From NCBI RefSeq assembly GCF_000003605.2, contig NW_003140313.1:609114-625015 (forward strand): DNA of 15,902 nt, in the 5' to 3' direction. The position numbers and the translations under genes are program-made. This document shows positions 1 through 10,500 of the stretch, piece after piece; the first letter of the stretch is position 1, and each line of letters starts with the position of its first letter. The DNA is from Saccoglossus kowalevskii (taxonomy: Eukaryota; Hemichordata; Enteropneusta; Harrimaniidae). The notes beneath the pieces are model-generated. The model searched no databases and was not told where the DNA came from. It was given only the letters and a program-made list of their open reading frames with translations.

Positions 1-83
1 TTTTGTCCACAAGCCATATTAATTTAATACAAACACTATGAAATCAATCTCTACAAGTCTCATAAAATGACAGGTACGTAACA
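1..83 (-). mobile_element. Ty3/gypsy LTR 5' end (partial, runs off window)
   Basis: Read on the minus strand, a purine-rich tract (AGAAGGAGG, about 92-84) is followed at once by TGTTACGTACCTGT. This is the usual layout of a gypsy polypurine tract followed by an LTR beginning with TG. The LTR would run leftward out of the window, so its length and CA end cannot be seen. The same 14 bases recur at 868-881 next to the reverse transcriptase fragment, which supports reading them as the LTR tip. No second full LTR is present to confirm it, so this is an inference from position and motif. Confidence 0.5.
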
Positions 84-189
84 CCTCCTTCTTACAGAAG
101 AAAATTTGGAATACAAATTTTCTTTTACAATAGTTAGTACACAAAAGACTTATACAATCTATATCAATTAATTTTTTTAAATATATATA

Positions 190-211
190 CAATTTTTATT
201 TTATACTATTT

Positions 212-262
<51 letters not shown>

Positions 263-281
263 TTTGTTTGTTTTTATTGTT
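190..281. repeat. (ATTT)n microsatellite
   Basis: A run of ATTT units, most regular at 207-265, lies between the retroelement RNase H stop codon and its LTR. On the minus strand this is an A-rich (AAAT)n tract. It occupies the place where the integrase domain of a Ty3/gypsy polyprotein should be. Confidence 0.85.
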
Positions 282-284
282 AAT

Positions 285-869
285 TATTTACAAAGCTCTA
301 GATAATGCATCGGCACATACATTGTCTTTGCTACGGATGTGTTTTACATCAAGATCATATTCTTGTAGCTGTAAACTCCAATTAAGTAATCTTCTATTTT
401 TATTTTTCATTCTATTTAGAAAGACTAAAGGATTATGGTCGGTGAAAACTATTACAGGTTTCACAGAGGCAGAGATATAAACATCAAGGTGTTGTACAGC
501 CATAACCAATGCTAACGTCTCTTTCTCCACAGTAGAATAATTTCGTTGATGTTTATTGAATTTCTTAGAAAAGTATCCTATTGGACGTTGGATATCCTCG
601 TCGTCATTTCGAAACAGGACAACACCAGCACCGATATCACTGGCGTCGGTCGACAAACTGAATGGTCTTCCAAATTCGGGAGCCATTAGCACTGGTTCGC
701 TACACAACAGAGATTTCACTTTCTCGAAAGATCGCTGACATGCATCGGACCATATATATTTCACGTCTTTCTTAAGTAAATCAATATGTAGAGCTGCAAC
801 ATCTGAAAAATTCTTACAAAACTTTCTATAAAAGCCTGTCATTCCTAAGAATCGTCTTAGACTCCGTAC
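285..869 (-). mobile_element. Ty3/gypsy RT C-terminus plus RNase H fragment
   Basis: The minus-strand frame is open from about 869 to a stop at 285-287. It begins with the end of the RT palm/thumb (RRFLGMTGFYRKFCKNFS) and continues into a full RNase H domain. With the Met at 842 as residue 1, the four acidic catalytic residues are present: D66 (STDASDIGA), E106 (YSTVEKE), D135 (FTDHNPL) and D178 (ADALSR). The frame has no internal stops or shifts. The RT active-site motif, gag and protease are missing upstream, and the frame stops right after RNase H, so there is no linker or integrase. A 15-base direct repeat (70-84 and 868-882) brackets the block. It is a non-autonomous remnant with a well-kept RNase H reading frame. 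Confidence 0.9.
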
Positions 870-880
870 AGGTACGTAAC

Positions 881-1270
881 ACTGAGATATTCATGTCTGC
901 AATAAGTATGACTGAGATATCCATGTCTGCAATATCTATAGCTGAGATATCTATGTCTGTGGTATCTATGGCTGAGATATCTATGGCTGAGATATCTATG
1001 GCTGAGATATCCATGTCTGCGATATCTATGACTGAGGTATCCATGTCTGCGATATCTATGGCTGAGGTATCCATGACTGCAATATCTATAGCTGAGATAT
1101 CCGTGACTGCAATATATATGGCTGAGATATCTATGTCTGCGATATCTATGACTGTGATATCCATGACTGCAATATCTATAGCTGAGATATCCATGTCTGT
1201 AATATCTATGACTGAGATATCCATGTCTGCAATATCTATGGCTGAGATATCTATGTCTGCGATATCTATG
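881..1270. repeat. Minisatellite, 26 x 15 bp, open in both strands
   Basis: The stretch consists of exactly 26 units of 15 bases with no length variation (390 bases). Two variants mostly alternate, giving a 30-base dimer: GCTGAGATATCTATG and TCTGCGATATCTATG. Three copies of the first variant stand in a row at 971-1015. Most units centre on the palindrome GATATC. Because 15 is a multiple of 3, the array is open on both strands: the plus frame gives a pentapeptide of type M-S-A-I-S / M-T-E-I-S, and the minus frame gives D-I-S-A-I / D-I-A-D-M. It starts where the retroelement ends. A protein-coding role is not supported, because there is no recognisable gene context, signal or splice partner. 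It is most likely a minisatellite. Confidence 0.9.
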
Positions 1271-1367
1271 AAAAGATGGGATGTTTTCAGTATTATGAAC
1301 TTCAGAAGTAATAAGTTCTTACAGTAAAACTATTGTGACCGTGAAAATAGTTATGTAAATAACTCAC

Positions 1368-1569
1368 CGGCACATGCATGCTCGTTGCAAGGTATCTCCC
1401 GTGAGTCTTCACACACACAGTCCACAGTGCTCTCGTACCATACACCCCACCCCCCGTTAACGATGACAGTGACTTGTTGGATAGCACAGAGCTTACCGGG
1501 CAGAGTTCCAGCTGCTTTGTCTTGTTGGAAGGTTGATTCTATATTGTGTTCGGTTTGCCTGCCCACATC
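1368..1569 (-). CDS. Exon 24 (last visible): Cys-containing C-terminal region
   Basis: It is bounded by TTAG on the acceptor side (1570-1571) and GTGAGT on the donor side (1367-1366). It is read in phase 0 and leaves in phase 1, with no stops. It encodes 67 codons beginning [12 protein letters not shown], with the Cys cluster [11 protein letters not shown] near the end. It joins exon 23 in frame (VFRVVI then DVGRQ). If the donor were not used, a stop would follow within a few codons (1351-1353), which is an alternative gene end. No named domain was recognised. Confidence 0.7.
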
Positions 1570-4500
1570 CTAAGTACAACGACATTAACAAATCATTACG
1601 ACATATATTTTGTATTTGGAAATTGTATTGGTGTTCAAACTAAAGTACTTAATTTACTTACGATGACAACACGAAATACGGAATGTGTTTCTCGTCGACG
1701 TCTTGAACTTTCTTCCCAGCAATCTACATCACTGCACGACGAAATGCCTGGTACATTATTTCGAATATAATCTTCGAACTCGTCGCATATTCGGGGAATT
1801 GAAGTAGACTGCAAATATGGTAATTACAAGTTATATGCATTAATTCATGAATTAATTAAGGAAGTATACACAAACATTAGTCATGGACATAGAATGTCAT
1901 CGTCCCAAAAATATCTAAGGACAATACATACTGAGTCAACGACAACGTCGACAGCAACGCATCCATCCGACGAACCACCTCGGTGATCCGCACATGGTCT
2001 GTCATCAGCAGATTTGTCTTGGATACTGTCGGAACAAATACTGCTACATGAATAGCCAACACAATTCACGTCCTCCAGCAAACAATTACTGTCAAATGGA
2101 CAGTCGAAGTCACTCTCACAGATCAGATGACCATTGATTCTCTGGATCGAACAAAAATATGGAAAACGTATAATATCAGATTTACGAATTACTCCTCCAA
2201 CCAAATTATCGTAATCATAGTTGGCAATATATTTATTATCTATTTGGATATTGTATTGTGTACATATAATACAGGCACATTACAAACATATAAACGCGCA
2301 ACAGAGACTTGAACTCACAAACAAGATGAAACGTCTAAACAGACGGCTCAAAATTGTTACTTACAGTTTGTATGATATCTGTGGCGCATTCTGCAACACC
2401 CTCTAGACATGTACACATTTGGCATATATTGCTAATCATCCAACTTTGCCCATTTGAATAAAGAACTCCGTCAACTAAACAGTCACCTAGATAAAATAAA
2501 TGGAAACAAGTAAAGTAAAGTATCCAGAATAACATTTCAGTAACAGTTTTCATCAGTGATATCGAGAGAATGAACTCAAACTAATTGCAGATATACACAC
2601 TCCACGATGTACGAATCTCGCAAGGTGTCTAGCCATATCATCTAACTACTAGACCAAAATCAACAAAAACACTCTGGAAGGAAAAATAACAAAATGAAGA
2701 TTAGTTGAAATGATTGAAGAAAGAACTTAAATCGACACGCCTGTTTAGATGTATATAAACATAGCGTCCTGTCATTCTCACTTCAAACTCTGGTGATACT
2801 GTATGTGGCAGAGTAACTTGTTCGCCGTTTACTTTCACGTGTCCCCCTCTCATGAGCCTAACTTCCTGTAGAGATAAATATTTGTGTCAATTCCTTGCAC
2901 AATGTCTTTTTAAACAATATATGGTTATCTTCACTTAAATGTTGTAATGCATTGAATAAGTTTGTTTACCTGTCCATGAACGATTACTATCAACTCTTGT
3001 GTGACACTTAAAGACTCATATCCTGCATAGAATTCTTCGTTGTTTGCCAGTACTCTGAATGACGTCATGTCATACGTAGCACTTTCAAACAAAATGTAAA
3101 TACAATCTCCTTGGAATCATATGTCACTCCGTCATATGTGATATAATGAGGATCGCCCCAAACATAGCATACACTGTACTCTGAAAAATATTAATTGTGG
3201 TCATTACATTATATGTTAATTATTAATTATAGTTAATTGTTATTTAACTATAAAGGCAAGGACAATGATCAATTGTAATCAAAGAACATCATAAAGACTA
3301 ACCATTTAATATGCCCATAACAGATCTACTCGTGTCACCACTAACCTTGTTCACAGTTGAGGCCGTCAAATCCTCGAGGACAAAGGCAGTCGTATTTATC
3401 TATTCCATCGATGCATGTTCCGCCATTTTGACAAGGTTCACTGCAGCACTCTTCAATCTCTTTTTGAAAAATATAGAAATGCAATTAGACATTAATGACA
3501 AATGTGCGTACAAATGACTAATTCGAATAATTCTGATAGCAGAACATTATATAATAAAGTAACAATATATTTTACCTGCACAAAATGTTTCATCCACTGG
3601 AGGTTCCCAAATGGTATCCTGAAATTGCGTATAACCTTTTCCATGTCTCTCATAGCCATCATTACACTCGAATGTGACTGTGGTGTTCACTAAAACAGGA
3701 TAGTCGTATTCTTCTACCTGATAACCATTCTCTGGAGCACCAGGATCACTACACGTTGGTTCACATGTAGAAAGCTCACCAAACCAGGTACCATCTTCAC
3801 CACAAGTAATTGCTTGCTCCCCATTCATAACGTAACCATCATCACAGCAAAATCGTACAATAGTGCCAGGTGGAACAGGATATGTGTACTCATCATCCTG
3901 ATGTCCATTATCTGGTGATCCGGGATCATCACATCCACTATAACATTCTGGAATCACATCACTCCATTCACCATTGTTACAAGTTATAGAACTCCCTCCA
4001 TCCATAAAATAGTGTACCTCACATTCAAATGTTACATTTGTTCCAGAACATACAGGATACTCATAGTTCTCTACCTACTTACCATCAGTGGGAGTACCTG
4101 GGATTTCACACTCCATATAGCATTCTGGCAGGGGATCTGTCCAGTTATGTTCACTGCAGGTGCTCAAATATGATTCGACACACTCATGTTACTGGATCAT
4201 GGAGGTGGTAGCCATTATCGCAAGTATAGAAGACTTCAGTTCCATCAATCACAGGATAGTTATAACTGCCTTCTTGGCCACCATAATCTGGCGAGTCAGG
4301 ATTCAAACACAGAGGAGAACAGGTCGGTAGAGGATTACTCCAAACTCCCTCCACACAAGTGGATATATGAAAACCAATGAGGGTATGTTTCTCATCACAA
4401 ACAAATGTAACATTAGTTCCAGAACAAACAGGATAGCAATGATCTTCAACTTGTTGTCCATCTTGTGGTGCACCAGGATTAGCACAGTTTGGTCGGCATT

Positions 4501-7500
4501 CAGGAAGAGGATTTGTCCATGAACCATCAGTACATGTAGTGCTAGAGTTTGAAATGCATTCTCCTGTGACGCTGTTATGCAATGAATACCCTTCATTGCA
4601 GGCAAAATAAACTGTAACACCTTCATCAACAGGATATTCACATTGTCCAACGTGATGACCATTTTCTGGTACAGTGGCTCACAGGTTGTAACTCCATGGT
4701 CCCATGATCCATCTTCACAAGTCAAAGTATCGGAGCCCACCAACTCATGTAATGGGTCATTATAAGTATATGTTACCTATGTGCTAGAACATACTGGATA
4801 TTCATGCATTTCCTCCTGTTGTCCATCATCTGGAGTTCCTGAATCGTCACATTCTAGTCTACAAGATGGTAATGGCTGTGTCCATGAACCGTCTTCACAA
4901 ACGGTCAGCCATTCTTCTACACATTCATCTGTATTTGAATCATGTAAAGCGTATCCCTCATCACATCAAAATACACTTCAGTATCCTCTGGTGTTTGTCG
5001 CCAGTTTTCTAAAGTACCAGGGTCATCACAAGGTTGTTTACAACGTGGTAGGTCATCACTCCAACTTCCACTTCCACATGTTATGTTTGAATATTGCATG
5101 CATTCAAGGGTCTCCATATCAAATAACACATAGCCATCATCACAACCGAACTCCACAACACTACCATCTGAAACTGGATATTCATGGTCTCCAATTTGAT
5201 GTCCATTCTTTGGGGCCCCAGGATCTTCACATGTCGGATTACAACTAGGGATTGGGTGATTCCATTCACCATCCTCACATGTCAGTATTTCTTCTCCATG
5301 ACGTTCATGATTGTCACTACATCAAATGCAACATCTGTTCCCTCACATGTTCTGTCCACTCTCCATCTGTACACATACTTACTATTTCATCAAGACATGT
5401 TTCAGTATCAGTGTCATAAAGGGCATAACCAGTATCACAATAGAATGATACTTCAGTTCCATTAGATACTGATCTTCATATTGACCACCATTGGTTGGAT
5501 TACCAGGATCAGTACACTTTTCTATAGTATCAAATCAAATATAATATAAGGCGATATGATGATGGTGTCTGAATATTGGTAGTGAACAAAGTAATACTAA
5601 TTATTGCAACAATTGCTATGTTAAAACTCGGTCTCTTACAGTTGCTGAATTGTCAATGATGACAACAGCAAAAGAGACTGAAAAGTTCATATTGACCTTT
5701 ACAATCTGCACCACTCACCAGTACATTCTAAACCATTGCCTTCAAAATAGGGTTCATCACATACACATTTCTTTATGCCATCATCAATCACACAAGAAGC
5801 ATTCTCATCACATTCTATAGATGTAGACTCCATGTTTTTTTCTTCTGTACAGTTGCATATCTGTGTACAATCTGGGACAACAATGATATCGCCAATCTAA
5901 TTTATACACATGCACACATACCTGTTATTATTTTATTATTGGAACAATATTTCAAGCAGCGCCAGATTATATTTGTTAAATATTTATTTAATACTGTGTA
6001 ATCAAATATCATTTTATGCATTACGAATTATAATTGGTTCACCTGATAATATTGCCCATTCTTATAGCATCCGTATTCCAACAGGTCAGTACATGTGTCA
6101 TCATTAAGCACAGTGCCAATTGGACAGAAACATCCTTTAACACAGTCTGTATTTGGACAGTTACTGGTGGCTTCCGGATTTACACATGTGTTCGTACATG
6201 ATGAACCACATTTTTGATAAACCATACCATCGCTGCATTCCATAGCTGAATAAAAGTTAATGGTTATGCTTGATATGGTTGTTGGTGGAAGTGAAACAAA
6301 CACTTACGCGAAAGGTCAAACATCTATATCTTTCCAGATTGCTTCATATGTCATATGTGAATATATGATTACTCGTTATACGCATTGTTTCAATGGACAG
6401 TTGGTTTTAATGAGCTGTCTGCGTTAAGGCAATTTAAGCTAATTTATGCTAGGCTATACGATGATATATTTCTTTAATGTTACAAAATCAGTATACGAGT
6501 ATATCATTATATCATTGCTAATATGTTGTTACTAACGACAGAAGTCTTCATCTCTCCAGTCACCCACTTCGAATCCCTTTTCTATACAGTTATTAGAATA
6601 TGCTTCAATCACAGGGCAGTACTCATCATTTGCACAGTAATCGTAAAGACACGAATCATAGTACATAGTCGGATCAATCACGTCATGGCAGTCACTAAAG
6701 GGGCCTAGAATATGATAAAAAAGAGGTATAAGTAACAACGGTCACGACATAAATAGTAATAGTTTTATGAATATTCCGATCGGGTAAAAGGCTTCATACC
6801 ATTAGGATCAATGATTATTCCACATTCGTCTCTTCCATGTCCAGTTGGACATTCAGGAACAGTAGTATTTGTTGGATCACATCCTTCATAAGTGGCTCAG
6901 CTATTGCCAAATTCGTTAACATCGTTCGTCTAAAAAATACAGTTGTTTAATTATGTACAGCTACTCCAGTGAAGCATACCAGTATCAACAACCTCAATCT
7001 ACACGTACCTCTTCACCACCTGACTTGAAGTAACCGTCTTGATCAAAAATCCACGTAACCCATTTGCCCTGTATTTATAGGGATCGGCTGGTACTTTGAT
7101 GACAAGATAGTGATAACAACCGTAGCTGACGTACAGACCATCGTCAGTAAGAATAACCTGGTATAAAAGGATGTTTTGTCAGTCACAATTGTGCAAATAA
7201 ATAATTTATAAAGTAGAGTCATTTAGATGAAAAGAGATCTGTTTGACTTCAATTTAGGTGACCTACCACAGAGTTGCCACTCTTCATAACATACAATCCT
7301 GTTTCTGGGTTTATTGGTAAGTGTACAATAATTCCATCTAGCCATACTTCACATCCTTCTTTTATTTGAATCTCCTAAAAGAAATTAAAAATATAGTTTG
7401 ATAAGTTAAACAATTGTATTTCAAGACCACCAATTGTATATGTTTGAAGATTTTATACTCACAGTATTAATGGTTGTCATGTTCACTTCCCTAATGACAG

Positions 7501-10500
7501 TGAAGTCTGTGTTTGCTTCAGATGGCACATTCAGAGCTGTGACGTTGAATCTCGGTAAATCAGAGGCACTGGATGTGACCATCATATAAATACACGCACC
7601 CTGAAAGTCATATGTTCTATCACTGAACATAATATAATGGGGGTCGCCATACGCAATACAAAGTCCTCTCTCTAGCAGATGCAAAATAGAGATTGATATA
7701 CAATCAATTGAATTTCAGTGACTGTTAGCCGAGTCTCCTGATTACAATTTATATATGTTGTTTTTGTTGTTGTTGTTGTTGTTGTTGTTGTTGGGTTATT
7801 CGCTGATTATGGTTTTGAAAAACTGTACTAGTGATATACAAATGTAATAGCATCAATAGGCAATTTTCCGTTCACTGTGGTATCTCGCATAATCGCGTGA
7901 AAGTTAGGGACCGAACGTCTGCCGCCAAAATAGAACGATTTTTTTTGCAATTTAATATCTTTTTATATAGCTCTATGTCAAAATTCCGAATTTTGAAAAG
8001 GGTCTTGCATTGAAATACCCCTACTTCATCAAAATTGACCCTAATGAGTTTTTTTGTCGGATCCAACGTGATGTTTTGACGTCACTGCGACTTTTGCTTG
8101 TCCGTGTTTACGTTCGATTTCACAGATGCATAAAGCTGGATGACCCATTGAAAAGAAAACGTATTATTTTCATAGCAACTATATATATATATATAACGCT
8201 TACTTCTCCAAAAATTAAATATGAATTGGCTTACCTTCAACAGTGACATTAAACTTACACTCATCTACTATGTCAGCATTCTCAACTATAGTGTATATCA
8301 CAGTTGTTACACCAATAGGGAAGTAATCACCCGAATGATATGTAGAAGATACATATGAAGATTCAGTAGTACATTCTGTTACCGGTTCCTCCCAATAGAC
8401 AGCCGCTCCGGGCACACCATCAGCATACACAGAATCGGGATTTTCTGTGCATGTTGTAAAATCAGGGGTGTCTGCAAATATATATGATTAAAATTGAACA
8501 AGAAGAACCTTGATTATGAGCAAAAATTAGGTGAGATATATGAACTACCTGAAACATTTTCAGTTACCTGTTGTTCTAAAAGTTTTTTCAACGCTGTTTA
8601 CAACTTCGTCGCCAGCTATACTTTTCACCACAAATAAATATGTGGTTCTACGTTCTAATCCCCAGCCAAACACTGGGTAGTTTGGTGTTTGCATTCACAC
8701 AACAGTTCAAGAACTGAACCGGGAACTAGTGGATATCCCCATGCTTCATAACGTTCGGGTATGAGTCCCACATCCTGTGCTTCCCATGTGATCAGAATAG
8801 TTGTGCATGGAGGATAAGTGTCATTGTTTCATCAACTGGTACCAGTACCACTGCAATTAAAATAAGGAACTTTGAGTCAAATGTTACAATATTCAGAATA
8901 ACTTTACCCATTGCATATTAATGAGGAACTTCACATGTACATCATATTAAAGATCTGGATGTGTGAGATATAATTTGGTTATCTATTTGTCTGGAAAATT
9001 AGTTAGTCAATTTGAGAAGGTTTTACATTCTTCACAATTGTTGCCTTCATAACCCTCAGGACAGCTGCACAGATATTCTGTTTCCTGTTCAAAGCACAGT
9101 CCTCCATTCAGACACGGATCTGTATCGCATGAGTCGACTTCGTCCTAGCACTCTTCTCCTTTGTACGCTGCAGTACAATGGCATATATACTACTTTTAGA
9201 ATCTCATCACTTGGCAAAATCTACTCTCTATATACTCACCACTCTCGAGTACTATCGAGAACCCCTCTTACCCTAGCAGAACAACCGCAATTCCATACGT
9301 AACTCCCTGTTCCGCTGTAGATAATGTGTACTCAAGAAGGCCAGATGCTGGATCGAAGAGGGTACTCAGGTCTGCTGGCCCGATAATGAACGTGAAGTTT
9401 CCTTCCACGGTCGGTGGAGATATGAAAATAATATATCCTGGTGAAGAGAGTGGGTCACCTTCCACTAGCCAATTTATCGTGATGTAGTTTACGCGTCTTT
9501 CTTCAATTGCAGCATATTGGAAAACGTTCTGATAAACGACTACGAATATGAAAACATAGATAATTCATTAAATAATTAATCATTGTAGCACACCAATTGT
9601 GATTGATGACATCCTTGATTTTACCAGAGCTATGTTTTTAATGTTAAAAATATGCTTAGACGCACGAAGCTTTGCTGAGTTTAATGAAATCTTTTTTGTG
9701 ACAAGGATCACAATATATTCAAATCTTTATATAAACTTGCTCGATGCCTGAGAGAATTCCATTACTACAAAATGATAGTTACACATGAAAAGTGGCATAA
9801 ACCGAATTCCTTTTTTTTCTTCATTTCTGAGTTGCCAAGACGACGTGTATTCTCATCTGAACAAACAAGGTAGAAAATCAACAAATCGGTTAACTATTGG
9901 AACTGATTACCTTGACACCTGGCGAACACAGAACATTTCTGGACAGAATCCGCACATGGGTTGTGATGACAAGTGTTGCCAGAAACAGTACCTTGACCAT
10001 TTTCGTGATAATTTCCATTGAATTCGCTAACAATAAAATAATTCAATTAAAAAATCATTGGAGTAATGTTTACCACCATATCTGTATTTGTGTGTTTTGA
10101 TTGTGTCCATGATTTCGTCTAGTTTTTCATCATTATATATACTACGCGTTGGTTTGACAACTTACGTATCTTTTACATTGCAAGCAATTAGAGTCGTGCC
10201 TCCTGGACACGTGATGCTCGGACTCGTGTCGTCGTCGTCTGAAATATCCACAAATTCAACTCGCCAGTCATCCTCACATATGTATGACACACAGATCACA
10301 ACGGTCTGTCAAATATTGCAAGAGAAGAAAACCAATTTGTCATTTTTAAGCTTGAACTTGTACGTATAAGCCTGGAGAGAAACACTCGAGTCCTGACAAA
10401 TTAGTAAACAACGTGATTTAGAATTCACTACAGGTCGCTCGCTACTTATCTACTAAGTGAAGTTTTGTCACGTTCTATCACCAATGCATTAGCATTGTCC

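Noticed and set aside
84-284. A retroelement integrase domain
   Set aside because: Only about 200 bases, mostly AT repeat, with no HHCC or DDE motifs in any frame.
881-1270. A CRISPR-like array
   Set aside because: Units are contiguous 15-mers with no spacers, in an animal genome.
893-1327. 144-codon plus-strand frame over the minisatellite
   Set aside because: It exists only because the 15-base unit is a multiple of 3; the opposite strand is equally open and no gene features surround it.
4069-4082. A GTAAGT donor-like sequence inside the ninth CCP
   Set aside because: The CCP pattern continues directly after it in the same frame, so it is coding sequence with a TAG stop, not an intron start.
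4303-4743. 146-codon minus-strand frame
   Set aside because: Only its first 20 or so residues are CCP; the rest is the wrong frame after a shift, overlapping the true CCP frame.
4781-5248. 155-codon plus-strand frame with many Ser and His
   Set aside because: It is antisense to the CCP array; the minus strand has clear sushi motifs.
7831-8246. Open frames of 60-78 codons on both strands
   Set aside because: They lie in an intron, overlap each other and show no motif or splice fit.
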